Source: Paraburkholderia sp. BL9I2N2 (GTDB lineage Bacteria > Pseudomonadota > Gammaproteobacteria > Burkholderiales > Burkholderiaceae). From it: 64,000 bases of DNA. Below, in pieces: positions 44,659 through 54,931 of this stretch. Positions within the stretch are counted from its first letter, which is position 1. Every line of letters begins with the position of its first letter. The stretch is from the NCBI RefSeq assembly GCF_004339745.1, contig NZ_SMGP01000001.1, forward strand, positions 2,232,001 through 2,296,000, written 5' to 3'. The position numbers and the translations under genes are program-made. Under the pieces are notes generated by a model. It ran no database searches and was not told where the DNA came from. It saw only the letters and a list, made by a program, of their open reading frames with translations.

Positions 44659-45216
44659 TCAACGCTTCGCGCTGATCGCGACTTCCGTGCCGTCGCTGAG
44701 CGTGAGCGTTTTCGTGCTGCCATTGACCGGCATCGTGAATCGCACGATCTGACTGACGGTCACGTCGTTCGGACACTTGAGCGTTTTGCCGCCGCTCGTC
44801 ACGGTTTTCACGCCCTTCGGCGTCTGCGCCTGGAAGCTCAATTGCACGGTCGCCGTGCCGTCGCCGCCGACGACCGGCGCGAACCGGATCTGCGTCTGCC
44901 TGATCATCGCGCCGTTGGTGTCGATCGGCAGCGACGCGTAGTTCGGGCACGCATCCGTCGCGGGAACCGGACCACCCGGCGGCACGGTCTTCCACGTGAA
45001 GTCGTCCGATTCGCCGGAGCGGATCGTGCGCGTTTCCTGCGAATTACCGAACTGTTTCGACGTGACGCGCACCGTGTAGCGGATCGGGCCGTCGAGGGCG
45101 GATTGGGACGTGACCGTGATCGGCGTGGCGGCGTGAGCCGCCGGCACGAGCATGCCGGGCGCGAGCGCGCATGCGAGAGAAGCAACAACTGAAACGGCGG
45201 AGAGTCGGAAGCTCAT
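44659..45216 (-). CDS. Exported hypothetical protein
   Basis: Protein of 185 residues with a signal peptide (MSFRLSAVSVVASLACALAP, cleavage after AHA). The mature part is beta-rich: ITVTSQSALDGPIRYTVRVTSKQFG, one cysteine in DACPNYASLP and another in KTLKCPNDVTV (possibly a disulfide), then SQIVRFTMPVNGSTKTLTL. It looks like a small periplasmic beta-sandwich. It converges with fetB and has its own upstream region. I do not recognise a function. Confidence 0.65.
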   Translation of the reverse strand: MSFRLSAVSVVASLACALAPGMLVPAAHAATPITVTSQSALDGPIRYTVRVTSKQFGNSQETRTIRSGESDDFTWKTVPPGGPVPATDACPNYASLPIDTNGAMIRQTQIRFAPVVGGDGTATVQLSFQAQTPKGVKTVTSGGKTLKCPNDVTVSQIVRFTMPVNGSTKTLTLSDGTEVAISAKR

Positions 45217-45578
45217 ACTGTCACCTCGTTGTTGTGCCGCTGCGCGCCCGCTTCAGCGCTACTGCTCACGCACCGCCCGACTGGACGACGCCGGGCTGCG
45301 AGACACGCAACTGTTTTAGCATGATGCCCTGCCAGTCTAACGCCAAGCGACGCTGCGCGCGCTGCCCGCGAATCGGGTGTTAACCCGCTTGCGGCGACGC
45401 GTTTTCTGCGCGTGTGGCGGCTCAGGCGCACACACGCGCCCGCCGCGCCGCACTGCTGCAATTCGACACGCCGCGTCGCCCGATCGCACCGTTTGTTGCG
45501 CATCAAATGAACATGGCCGGCGCGCATTGCTGCGACGCCGGCCATGTTCGTTCAGGCCCGGTTCAGGCGAATTGCGGC
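45217..45578. other. Intergenic region with a long inverted repeat
   Basis: No protein gene is supported in these 362 bases. The rightmost 70 hold a 14-bp inverted repeat (45509-45549, listed separately); the rest includes the leftward promoter region of the exported-protein gene. Confidence 0.4.
45509..45549 (-). terminator. Long hairpin downstream of the quinone oxidoreductase gene
   Basis: The arms GAACATGGCCGGCG and CGCCGGCCATGTTC (14 bp, perfect) flank a 13-base loop, 30 bases after the oxidoreductase stop codon on the - strand. Only a short ATTT follows, so it is either a terminator with a poor T run or a transcript-stabilising hairpin. Confidence 0.45.
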
Positions 45579-46601
45579 TTACGCCTCGAATCCCGTCAGC
45601 ACCAGTTTGCCGATCGCGCGCCCTTCTTCGAGCATCTGATGCGCGCGGCGCAGATTCGCGGCGTTGATGGCGCCGAGGTTCTGACCGACGGTCGTGCACA
45701 GCGTGCCCGCGTCGACGAGACGCGCTACTTCGGTCAACAGCTTGTGCTGCTCGATCATGTCCGGCGTGCCGAACATCGAGCGCGTGAACATGAACTCCCA
45801 ATGAAAGGCGGCGCTCTTCGCTTTCAACAATTCGACCGGCACCGGCTTGCTGTTTTCCACGATCGTGCAGATGCTGCCTTGCGGCTTGATCACCTCGGCC
45901 GCGGCCGGGAAGTTCTTGTCGGTGTCGTTGAACATCAGCACGTAATCGACCTGGTCGATGCCGAGCTTTTTCAATTGCGCGGGCATGTCGCCAAAGTGAT
46001 CGACGATGTGATCCGCGCCCAGTTCCGTGGCCCATTTGGCCGACTCGGGCCGCGACGCGGTCGCGATCACCTTCAGCTTCGCGAGTTGCTTCGCGAGTTG
46101 AATGCCGATCGAGCCGACCCCGCCCGCGCCGCCGATGATCAGCACGGTGCGGCCCTCGTCCGCGCCTTGCGGCGACACGCCGAGACGGTCGAACAGGGCC
46201 TCCCAGGCGGTGATCGCGGTCAGCGGCAACGCGGCAGCGTGGCTGAAATCGAGCGACGCCGGCTTGCGCCCGACGATCCGCTCATCGACCAGATGGAACT
46301 CGCTGTTGGCGCCCGGCCGTGTGATGCTGCCCGCATAGAACACCGGATCGCCGACCTTGAACAGCGTGACGTCCGGTCCGACGGCGACTACCGTGCCGGC
46401 GGCGTCCCAGCCGAGGACGCGCGGCGTCTTTTCGACCGTGTCTTTCGGCGCGCGCACTTTGGTGTCGACCGGATTGACGGAAATCGCCTCGACCTTGACC
46501 AGCAGGTCACGACCGGTGGCTTCCGGTTTCGGGATTTCGACATCGACCAAGGCTTCGGCTTGATCGATCGGCAAATAGCGATAGAGACCGACGGCTTTCA
46601 T
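45579..46601 (-). CDS. Zinc-free medium-chain alcohol dehydrogenase / quinone oxidoreductase
   Basis: Protein of 340 residues of the MDR superfamily: a GroES-like N-terminal half (VKVEAISVNPVDTKVR, VLGWDAAGTVVAVGPDV) and a nucleotide-binding half with IIGGAGGVGSIGIQLAKQL. The cysteine cluster of zinc-dependent members is absent, so it is a quinone-oxidoreductase-like NADPH enzyme. It is transcribed away from a LysR regulator that probably controls it. Confidence 0.85.
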   Translation of the reverse strand: MKAVGLYRYLPIDQAEALVDVEIPKPEATGRDLLVKVEAISVNPVDTKVRAPKDTVEKTPRVLGWDAAGTVVAVGPDVTLFKVGDPVFYAGSITRPGANSEFHLVDERIVGRKPASLDFSHAAALPLTAITAWEALFDRLGVSPQGADEGRTVLIIGGAGGVGSIGIQLAKQLAKLKVIATASRPESAKWATELGADHIVDHFGDMPAQLKKLGIDQVDYVLMFNDTDKNFPAAAEVIKPQGSICTIVENSKPVPVELLKAKSAAFHWEFMFTRSMFGTPDMIEQHKLLTEVARLVDAGTLCTTVGQNLGAINAANLRRAHQMLEEGRAIGKLVLTGFEA

Positions 46602-46764
46602 ACATGCTCCTGTTGGTTCAGACGAGGTTTGAAGGATCGCGGTTTATGCGGGCGGCCTGTGGTGCCGTTTGCGCGTCATCGATCCCATTGGCGTCATCCT
46701 AAGGCGGTTCTTATTCTCTTAAAACCGTCATAATGGCTAAAACATCTTTTTGAATTCCAGAAGA

Positions 46765-47718
46765 ATGAACCTTCCGGCTACATCCATACGTACCTCGCCC
46801 GGAGAACGGGAGCGCCTCGATCTGCTCGACGTCGCCCTGTTCGTGCGCGCCGCGCTGCTGGCCAACGTGTCGGCGGCCGGGCGCGAATTCGGGCTGTCGG
46901 CGGCGGTGGCCAGCTCCCGCATCGCGCAGCTGGAAAAGCTGCTCGGCGCGCGGCTGTTGCATCGAACCACCCGCCGCATCAGCCTCACGCAAGACGGTGA
47001 AGTCTTCATGACGCGCGCCGAAGCCCTGCTCGACGCGGCCGCCGCCGCACGCGCCTCGGTGGGCCGGGCGCAGGCCGAGCCGCAGGGCCGCTTGCGGGTC
47101 TCGATGCCGTCGTCGTTCGGGCGGCAGCATGTGTCGCCGGTGATCAGCGAATTTCTGCGCCGCTATCCCGGCGTGAGCGTCGATTTGCGGCTCACCGATA
47201 AATTGGTCGATCTCGTCGATGCGGGTATCGACGTGGCGATCCGCGTCGGCGTGCTGAAGGATTCGTCGCTGGTGGCGCGGCGCCTCGCGGTGAATCGGCG
47301 GGTGCTGTGCGCGGCGCCCGCTTATCTTGCCGGGCGCGGCACGCCGCATCATCCTTCGGACCTCGCGGAGCACGAGTGCATGATTCTGTCGGACCAGCGC
47401 GACTGGGCCTTCGTGACGCCCGCCGGAGCGCTCGAGGTGCGCGTGAGCGGGCGCCTCGTCACCGACAACGGCGAAGTGATCCGCGACGCCCTCCTGGCCG
47501 GTTTCGGCATCGCGCTGAAATCGACCTGGGACGTCGCGCCTTATTTGCGCAGCGGCGAACTGGTCAGCGTGCTGGACAGCTATCCGCTCGCCGAGAACGT
47601 GGCAATCTGGGCGGTGTATCCGAGCCGTTCGTTCGTGCCGCCAAAGACGCTCGCCTTGATCGAATTCCTGGCGGCGCACTTCGGCGACCCACCTTACTGG
47701 GACAGAGAGCCGGGCTGA
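46765..47718 (+). CDS. LysR-family transcriptional regulator
   Basis: Predicted 317 residues from the ATG at 46765; a TTG at 46750 adds five residues. The helix-turn-helix (about 15-75) has LFVRAALLANVSAAGREFGLSAAVASSRIAQLEKLLG split over two helices and RLLHRTTRRISLTQDGEVF. The effector domain starts near 95 (GRLRVSMPSSFGRQHV). It is of the CrgA/AaeR-like group. It diverges from the quinone oxidoreductase gene across 163 bases, the usual LysR target arrangement. Confidence 0.87.
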   Translation: MNLPATSIRTSPGERERLDLLDVALFVRAALLANVSAAGREFGLSAAVASSRIAQLEKLLGARLLHRTTRRISLTQDGEVFMTRAEALLDAAAAARASVGRAQAEPQGRLRVSMPSSFGRQHVSPVISEFLRRYPGVSVDLRLTDKLVDLVDAGIDVAIRVGVLKDSSLVARRLAVNRRVLCAAPAYLAGRGTPHHPSDLAEHECMILSDQRDWAFVTPAGALEVRVSGRLVTDNGEVIRDALLAGFGIALKSTWDVAPYLRSGELVSVLDSYPLAENVAIWAVYPSRSFVPPKTLALIEFLAAHFGDPPYWDREPG

Positions 47719-47761
47719 GACAGATGCGCCGGCGATGGTGCACAAATCGATACGTCGTGAG

Positions 47762-48055
47762 TCAATGCTTGCCGCCGGCGCCTTTGCCGTCGGAGTTGAC
47801 GTCGGTGTGCGCGTCGTTCTGCGTTTTTTGCTGATACTCGTCGCCGCCGCGGCGGTCGGTATCTTTCAGCCCGCGTTCGAGATCGCGATGCGCCTGCTTG
47901 CCGATATGGCGCGGACCGTCCTCGTGCTGCGATTCGGGATCCTGATCGGCTTCATGCGGCAGCGGCGCCGCAGCTTCCTGCATCGATTTGGGTTGTTTCC
48001 TGGAATGCGGGTCTGCCTGCTTGTCGCCGTCGGACGATTGCGGTGAGGTCTTCAT
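47762..48055 (-). CDS. Small hydrophilic hypothetical protein
   Basis: Predicted 97 residues, opening MKTSPQSSDGDKQADPHSRK and rich in Asp, Gln, His, Lys and Ser, with almost no hydrophobic residues, so probably disordered. The opposite-strand frame over the same span is leucine/valine/phenylalanine-rich and lacks a good start, so the - strand is preferred. It lies just downstream of ligD on the same strand. Similar disordered small proteins accompany stress genes in Burkholderiaceae. Function unknown. Confidence 0.55.
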   Translation of the reverse strand: MKTSPQSSDGDKQADPHSRKQPKSMQEAAAPLPHEADQDPESQHEDGPRHIGKQAHRDLERGLKDTDRRGGDEYQQKTQNDAHTDVNSDGKGAGGKH

Positions 48056-48097
48056 GGTCTTGCTCCTTGTCGTTCTGAATCGGGTCCGTCGAAGCGC

Positions 48098-51091
48098 TTA
48101 CTCTGCGTCATCCAGACGCTTCTTCATGGCTGCGGTGATGCGCTGACGCGTCTTCGTATAGTCCGCCCACGGGTCGCTTTTGAGGTCGGCGAGGCGCTCA
48201 TGCAAATTCTCGATGGTCCATTGATCGCCGCCCGTGGTGCTGGCGACTTCATCCCACGAAAGCGGCACCGATACGCCCAGGCCCGGCCGCGCTCGCGCCG
48301 AGAATGCGGCGACCGTGCTGGAGCCGCGGTTGTTGCGCAAATAGTCCACGAAGATTTTCTGCTTGCGGTTCTGCGCGCCCATCTTCGCGCTGAAGTACTT
48401 GGGCAGCGTCGCCGCCATGTGCTGCGCGACGGCTTGCGAGAAGTCCTTCACTTCGTCCCAGCCGGCCTGTTTCGCGAGCGGCACGACCACGTGGAAGCCC
48501 TTGCCGCCGCTCGTCTTGCAGAACGACTTGAGGCCGAGTTCTTCGAGTAGCGAACGCGTCAGTTGCGCGGCTTCGATTCATGCGCTCCCAACCAGCGACG
48601 CGTCGGGATCGAGGTCGAACACCACGCGGTCCGGCTTTTCGATGTTCGACACGACGGCATTCCACGTGTGAAATTCGACGGTGCCCATTTGCGCCGCGCC
48701 GACCAGCGCCTTGAGCGTATCGACGGTGATCAGCGCCGGATGGCCCGGATCGAGACCAGGATGCTGCGTGACATTCGGAATCGACAGCTTCTGGCTGTGC
48801 TTCTGGAAAAACAGCTCGCCGCCGATGTCCTCGGGCGCACGCACCAGCGACACCGGGCGATCTTGCAGATGCGGCAGCATCCAGTCGGCGACCGATTCGT
48901 AGTACTGCACGAGATCGATCTTGCGCGCGCCGCTGCTTTTGTCGATGACGCGATCGGGATGCGAGATGCGGACGCCTGCGACCTCGGCGGGAGCGGACGC
49001 GGCGCTTGATTTTGTGGCTTTGCCTTCGGTTGCGTTGGCTTTGGTGGCGGAGGTTTTCGTTGCAACGGTTTTCGCAGCACTCGCCTTCGCGCTGCCTGTC
49101 TCCACGCCGCGGCTCCTCATGCTAACGTCTTTCGCGCCCGCCGTTTTCGCCTCGGCCTTCGAGTTCGCCGCACCGGTTTTCCCCGCGCCGGATACGGCCT
49201 CAGTACTGACGGAAGTTTTCCGCGCCACACGTTTCTTCGGCGCTTCGTCGGACCCAGAATCGGTTTGCTGTTGCACGTCGGCTCCTTGGCGAGGTGTTTC
49301 CTTGACGATCTGGCGTGCCGGCTTGTCGTTGCGCAGACTCACGAACGACGCTTGACGCACGATGCCCTCGCTCGTCCATTCCGCGAAATTGCATTCGGCG
49401 ACGAGCACCGGTTCGACCCAATGCACCGGCGTGCGACTACGCTCGCGCGGCGCGGCGGCAAACGGCATGCGCTGGGTCTCGTGCGCGTCGAGTTCTTTCT
49501 TGACCGAGCGCAGCAACGCCGCATCGAAGCCGGTGCCGACGCGGCCCGCATACTGCAATTTGCCTTTGCCGTCGTAGACGCCGAGCAGCAGCGCGCCGAA
49601 CGCCGCGCGGCTGCCGGACGGTTCCGAATAGCCGCCGATCACGAACTCCTGGCGTCGGCGGCATTTCAGCTTGATCCACGTCGACGAACGGCCCGATAGA
49701 TAGCCACTGTCGCGCCGTTTGCCGATGATGCCTTCCAGCGCCATATCGCACGCGCTCCTCAACAGGTCTTCCGCGCTGAAGTCGAAATTGTTCGAGAAGC
49801 GCAGGACGCTGTCGTCGACCTCTTCCATCAAGGCGCGCAGAATCGCGCGGCGCTGTTCGAGCGGCACGCCGCGCAAGTCGTAGCCGTTCAGGAACGGTAT
49901 GTCGAACAGGTAGACGATGATGTCTTGCGGACGGTTCGCATCGAAGGCGTTTTGCAGCCCCTGAAAATTCGGCACGCCGTTCTGGTCCAGCACCACCGCT
50001 TCGCCATCGAGCCATGCGCTTTCGATGCCGAGTTGTTCGAACGCCTTGACCTGTTTGCTGAATTTCGCGGTCCAGTCGTTGCCCGCGCGAGTGAATACTT
50101 TAACTGAGCTTCCCTTGGTGTCCCGATCGATTCGGGCCAGCACTCGGTAGCCGTCGAACTTGATTTCGTACGACCATTCATCGCCGGGAGGCGCGGCGTC
50201 GACAAGCGTCGCCAGTTGCGGTTTGAAGGTCGCGGGCAAGCGGGCTTTCACCGCGCCCTCGATCGAGGGCGCGGCGGCTAGCTCGCGCAGCGACTGCGCG
50301 TTGCGCGTCGCTACGATGTCGGGTCGCTTGGGATCGGCGCGGCTCGATGAAGCGGCTTTCGCGCCGTTCTTGCCGGCTCGTTTTGCGGCTGGCGTCGTAT
50401 CGGAAGCCCCAGCAGTCGCTTTTGCGGCTGCTGCGGCTTTGCCAGTTCCCTTGGTTGCCGCTGTCCGCGTCGTTTTCGTGCCTTTACCCGCCGAGGCGCT
50501 GCCGCTGAGCACGCTGCCCGGACGCTTCTTCAGAACGTCGTAGTCGCTCTCATCACGCGCTTCGTCGTCGCGTTCCTTGATCAGCAGCCACTGCTCCTTG
50601 TCGCCGCTGCCGCGCATATGGCTGCGCACCAGTGTCCAGCCGCCTTGCAGCTTCTCGCCATGCAGCCGGAACTTGAGCTTGCCGGCCGCATATGATCGCG
50701 CCGCTTCCGCGGTGCCGCCAATCGGTTCCCAGGTGCCGCGATCCCACACGATCACGCTGCCCGCTCCGTAGTTGCCGGCCGGGATTTCGCCTTCGAAAGA
50801 ACCGTATTCGACCGGATGGTCTTCGACATGCACCGCAAGCCGTTTTACCGACGGATCGAGGCTCGGCCCTTTCGGCACCGCCCACGACAGGAGCGTGCCG
50901 TTCAGTTCGAGCCGGAAGTCGTAGTGTAAGCGCCGCGCGTCGTGCTCCTGAATCACGTAGGAGAGCGCTTCGTCGGCTGCCTGTCTTGTCGTTTTCCGGG
51001 CGCCTTGCTTGCGACTCGCACGCGCGCCCGATGGCTCCGGCGTTTCGTCGAAACGGCGCTTGCGGTTGTAGAGGTCGAGTCTGTCGTTCAT
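48098..51091 (-). pseudogene. ligD: DNA ligase D, interrupted by an in-frame stop near the polymerase domain
   Basis: A PE-LIG-POL type LigD of about 997 codons. The phosphoesterase part is at about 30-190 (IQEHDARRLHYDFRLEL). The ligase has K311 in EIKFDGYRVLAR. Two Lys/Ala/Thr-rich linkers (about 195-260 and 640-740) join the domains, and the polymerase begins with HPDRVIDKSS. After FDLDPDASL a TGA stop occurs at 48578-48580. The same frame then resumes as IEAAQLTRSLLEELGLKSF and runs to 48098. The expected P-W-E-R-M is spelled one base out of register, so a one-base loss and a one-base gain 14 bases apart explain the stop. The truncated product keeps ligase but loses most of the polymerase. 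Confidence 0.8.
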
Positions 51092-51134
51092 GGCGATGAC
51101 TTCGTCGTGAGTGGCTCAGCGCGACGTTGACGAA

Positions 51135-52146
51135 TCAGGCTGCTGCCCGACGTTTGCGGGCGGCTGGCGTGGCTGCCGTCTTGGCAGCTGCACGGCCGCC
51201 GGTGCCGCTGCCGCGCGTGGTGGTCTTGCTTGCCGTGCGCGCCGTGCGCGGTTTCTTGCGGGCTGGAGCTTCTGTTTCGGCATCAGAGTCGTCCTCATCG
51301 CCGTCCTCGTCCGCGGCGCGCTTGCGGCCGCCCGCCGCCGGCTTGCTCTTGCCGCGTCCAAGGCTGCGCTTGAGCAAGTCGGACAGATCGAGAATGTCGG
51401 CGGATTGACGCGACTCGTGCGGCGCTTCGACTTCGGTGATTTCCTCGGTCTTGCCCGCGCGAATCTTGCGATCGACCAGCGCCATGATGTCGTCGCGGAA
51501 GGTATCGTGATACTGCGACGGATCCCACTTGTCGCTCATGTCGTCGATCAGCTTCTTCGCCATGTCGAGTTCGCGCGCGGACACGCCCGCGGCTTTGACA
51601 CCGTCGGCCGGCAGCTTGAAGTCGTCGAAATCGCGCAACCTCCGCGGCCCAGCGCAGCGTGTTCAAGGCCAGCACCGGACCCACCGGAATCAGCGCCGCC
51701 AGATGCTGCTTGTTGTGCAACACGACGCTCGCCACGCCGATCTTGCCCGACGCCTTCATGGCTTCGCGCAGCAACGCGTAGACCTTTTCACCCTTGCGGT
51801 CGGGCGTGAGGAAATAAGGCGTGTCGAGATAGAGAAACGAGATGTCGGGGGCGTCGACGAACGCGAGAATATCGACCGTTTGCGTCGACTCGGGGTTCGC
51901 CGAGCGGATCTCGTCGTCCGAGAGCACGACGTACTTGTCCTTCTCGTACTCGAAGCCGCGCACGATGTTCTCGCGCGTGACATCCTTGCCGGTGCGCTTG
52001 TTGATCTGCTTGTAGCCGATCGGATCGATCGTGCGCTTATCCAGCAGATTGAAGCCGACTTTCTCCGACTGCGTCGCCGGATACAACTGCACCGGTACGT
52101 GGACGAGGCCGAAGCTGATTGCGCCCTTCCAGATCATGTGTGCCAT
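51135..52146 (-). pseudogene. ku: Ku protein, frameshifted
   Basis: A bacterial Ku of about 336 codons, start at 52146 with GGGGAG upstream. The N-terminal beta-barrel reads MAHMIWKGAISFGLVHVPVQ and YKQINKRTGKDVTRENIVRGFEYEKDKYV (in two parts), as in other Ku proteins. At about 51634-51641 the frame breaks after LNTLRWAAEV. The continuation RDFDDFKLPADGVKAAGVSARELDM lies one base over, so a single extra G explains it. The C-terminus is Lys/Ala/Arg-rich. Ku bridges broken DNA ends and recruits LigD, encoded next to it. If the shift is real, the core-closing helices and the LigD-binding tail are lost. Confidence 0.8.
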
Positions 52147-52290
52147 CGTGCGCTCCCCTATGCCTAAGACCTGACGTCAAGCAGCAAGCGTGCCACCGCT
52201 TGTCAGCCATAGCCGGCGCGCGCCGCCATTTGACGCCCTCATGCACAGGCTGTAAGTCTTGCGTCAGGCCTGCAAAAGCTACGCCGTGCG

Positions 52291-53544
52291 CTACGTCGTT
52301 TGGGATCCCGCCGGTTCGAGTTCGAGCGGCACCGCGGCGAAGCCGCGAAACCGCACGCGCCCGCCGCGCGTGGGCTCGCCATCCAGGCGATAGGCCGGAA
52401 AGCGCTCGACGAAACGGCCGATCGCGATGCGCGCCTCGAGTCGCGCGAGCGACAACCCGGCGCACTGGTGGATGCCGAAACCGAATGCAAGGTGCCGGTT
52501 CGGATCGCGGCGAATGTCGAAGCGGTCCGGATCCGCGAACTGCTCGGGGTCGCGATTGGCCGCGCCGATGCACAGCGTGACCGGCGTGCCGCGCGCCACC
52601 GCGACACCGCCGATCTCGGTGTCGACGGTCGCCATGCGGTTGCCGAGCTGATTCGAACTCTCGAAACGCAGACACTCCTCCACCGCCGATCCGATCAGCG
52701 ACGGCTCGCGCAGCAGCGCCTCGCGCTGCTCGGGCCATTGCGTCAGCGTGACGAGACCGTTGCCGATCAGATTGGTGGTCGTCTCATGACCGGCGTTCAG
52801 AATGAAAATGCAGTTTTGCAGCAACTCCGCTTCGGACAATTGCTCGCCGCCCTCTTCGCCCTGAATCAGACGCGTCAGCACGTCATGCTGCGGGTCACCC
52901 GGCTCGCGCCGGCGTCGCGCGACCAGACCGCGCAAATAGTCGACGAATTCGCTCACCGCGCGATTGCCGCGTTCGAGCTGCGCCTCGGTGAGCGACGGTT
53001 CGAGCGCGCCGAGAATCGCGAGCGACCAGTCACGCAGCGGCTCGCGTTCCGCGTGCGGCACATCCAGCAGATTACCGATGATCTCGACCGGAATCGCCGA
53101 CGCGAACTCGCCGATCAGATCGATCCGGCCGCGTTCGGCGGCGGCATCGAGCAAGCCGTCGACGAGGCGCACCAGTCCCGGCTCCATGGCCGCGATGGCG
53201 CGCGCCGTCAGCGCCCCGGCGATCAGCTTGCGCACTCGCGTATGGCGCGGCGGGTCGTTGAAGACGAGACTCGTGGTGTGATGCGCGTAGAGCGGCGAGT
53301 CGCCGTACTTCGGCTTGAATTCGACGGTCTTGTCGGAGCTGAAGGTTTTCGGGTCGCGATAGACCGCCTGCACGTCGCGAAATCGCGTCAGAAACAGCGA
53401 ACCGTCCGGCATGCGCTTGACCGGCTCGTGAGCGCGCAGCGCGTGGTAGACCGGATACGGATCGGCATAGAAAGCGGGATTGAGGTGGCGCAGATCGAAG
53501 TCGCGCGCGAGAGTGGATTCGTCGCTGGCGGTCGCCGGGGGCAT
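52291..53544 (-). CDS. Cytochrome P450
   Basis: Protein of 417 residues with the P450 landmarks in order: I helix FILNAGHETTTNLIGNG, K-helix ExxR in EECLRFES, and the haem loop HLAFGFGIHQCAGLSLARLE with the axial cysteine C361. It is soluble (no membrane anchor) and of the bacterial CYP107/CYP109-like type. No ferredoxin or ferredoxin reductase gene is adjacent, so redox partners and substrate are unknown. It is divergent from serB. Confidence 0.9.
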   Translation of the reverse strand: MPPATASDESTLARDFDLRHLNPAFYADPYPVYHALRAHEPVKRMPDGSLFLTRFRDVQAVYRDPKTFSSDKTVEFKPKYGDSPLYAHHTTSLVFNDPPRHTRVRKLIAGALTARAIAAMEPGLVRLVDGLLDAAAERGRIDLIGEFASAIPVEIIGNLLDVPHAEREPLRDWSLAILGALEPSLTEAQLERGNRAVSEFVDYLRGLVARRRREPGDPQHDVLTRLIQGEEGGEQLSEAELLQNCIFILNAGHETTTNLIGNGLVTLTQWPEQREALLREPSLIGSAVEECLRFESSNQLGNRMATVDTEIGGVAVARGTPVTLCIGAANRDPEQFADPDRFDIRRDPNRHLAFGFGIHQCAGLSLARLEARIAIGRFVERFPAYRLDGEPTRGGRVRFRGFAAVPLELEPAGSQTT

Positions 53545-53907
53545 GCGTTGTCTCCGTAGTGATGCGCCTCGTCATGGGTGCCGGTGTGAGTGCATAGCGA
53601 CGTTGCGCACCGCGTGTGGTGGCGCGGCCGCCGGCCGGTGCACTTACTGGCTGCAAGGCGTTGTTTGTTCGAAGCGCCAGTATGGACCGCGCGCCGCAGG
53701 TTTGCACGGCGCGGCGTGCGGCGCGGCGTGCCCGGTGGATTGCAAGAGGTGCGGCGGGACGCAACGTCCCAAGCGGTTGCAACAGGTGCGGCTCAGCGCT
53801 CCATGCCGATCCGCAAGAGGCGTGGCCAACCGGCGAACCGTTACAATAGCGGGATTTTCCGCGCGCGCCGCGCGTCCGTCCTTTTCCGCGTTACTGCGTC
53901 GTCGTCC
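53545..53907. other. Divergent promoter region between the P450 and serB
   Basis: These 363 bases hold no supported gene. TACAAT at 53842-53847 is a plausible -10 box for serB. The part near the P450 start is GC-rich and shows no clear operator. Confidence 0.4.
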
Positions 53908-54747
53908 ATGAACCTCGTCATTCAAAGCTCCGCGCCCCTTTCCGCCGATCATCACAAAGCGCTCGTCGCGCTCGCGCGCGGTTCGCACGCCAGCGTCATC
54001 GACGCGAACGCGATTCGCATCGCCGATGCAAATGTCGCCCAGCGCGCCGACCTCGACGTGTATTGCGGCACTCATCAACTGGACTACGCGTTTGTCGAAG
54101 CCGGCCGTCAGTTGCGCGACTTCGGGCTGGTCGCGATGGACATGGATTCGACGCTGATCACGATCGAATGTATCGACGAGATCGCCGACTTCTGCGGGCT
54201 GAAAGCGGAAGTGGCCGCGATCACCGAGGCCTCGATGCGCGGCGAAATCAAGGACTTCAACGAAAGCCTGACGCGTCGCGTGGCGCTGCTCGAAGGCCTC
54301 GACGCAAGCGCGCTTGAACGTGTATACGAAGAGCGACTGCAACTCTCACCGGGCGCCGAGCAGATGCTGGCTGGTGCGAAGGCCGCTGGGTTGAAAACGC
54401 TGCTCGTGTCGGGCGGATTCAACTTCTTCACCGAGAAGCTGAAGGCACGTCTCGGCCTGGATTTCACGCGCGCGAATACGCTTGAAATCGTGGACGGCAA
54501 GCTGACCGGCAAGGTGATCGGTGAGATCGTCAATGCCGATGTCAAAGCACGCACACTGCGCGAAACATGCGCGCAATTGGGCATTGAACCGAGCCGGGCA
54601 ATCGCCATGGGCGATGGCTCGAACGATCTGAAGATGATGGCCGAGGCCGGGCTCTCCGTTGCGTTCCGTGCGAAGCCGGTAGTGCGCGAAGCGGCAAGCG
54701 TGGCGTTCAACCATGTCGGGCTGGACGGGCTGCTGCGCCTGTTCTGA
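53908..54747 (+). CDS. serB: Phosphoserine phosphatase
   Basis: Predicted 279 residues from the ATG at 53908. The HAD motif is VAMDMDSTLITIE (nucleophile D78, acid D80), with SGGFNFFTEKL as motif II and AMGDGSNDLKMMAEAGLSVAF as motif IV. The roughly 70-residue N-terminal domain is of the short SerB type. It makes serine from phosphoserine, the last step of the phosphorylated pathway. Confidence 0.93.
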   Translation: MNLVIQSSAPLSADHHKALVALARGSHASVIDANAIRIADANVAQRADLDVYCGTHQLDYAFVEAGRQLRDFGLVAMDMDSTLITIECIDEIADFCGLKAEVAAITEASMRGEIKDFNESLTRRVALLEGLDASALERVYEERLQLSPGAEQMLAGAKAAGLKTLLVSGGFNFFTEKLKARLGLDFTRANTLEIVDGKLTGKVIGEIVNADVKARTLRETCAQLGIEPSRAIAMGDGSNDLKMMAEAGLSVAFRAKPVVREAASVAFNHVGLDGLLRLF

Positions 54748-54799
54748 CATTGGTTCGATGCGCTGGCAGATGCAATGACGGCCAGCGCTGGCAGTGGCT

Positions 54800-54931
54800 C
54801 TATTTTTTCAGAATGTCCGTTGTGAGTACCACGATCATGCTGATCGCATCAAGGCTCACGATGATCGTGGTCCACATCAAAAAGCGTGGGTAGATTTCCT
54901 CTGAGACTAGCCACAACGAGAATTTTTTCAT
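54800..54931 (-). CDS. 43-residue membrane protein with strong ribosome-binding site
   Basis: The frame begins MKKFSLWLVSEEIYPRFLMW and continues with a single hydrophobic helix (TTIIVSLDAISMIVVLTT). AAGGAGG stands five bases before the ATG, the strongest ribosome-binding site in the neighbourhood. It overlaps the end of the 96-residue frame upstream in another register. The size and layout are those of a small inner-membrane peptide. No family was recognised. Confidence 0.55.
   Translation of the reverse strand: MKKFSLWLVSEEIYPRFLMWTTIIVSLDAISMIVVLTTDILKK

Noticed and set aside
47735..48046. 103-residue hydrophobic frame on the + strand over the small hydrophilic gene
   Set aside because: It lacks a good ribosome-binding site and mirrors the - strand frame, whose composition and position after ligD are more gene-like.
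54760..54808. Terminator after serB
   Set aside because: An 8-bp GCGCTGGC/GCCAGCGC stem exists, but the T run is about 15 bases away and belongs to the end of the 43-residue gene.
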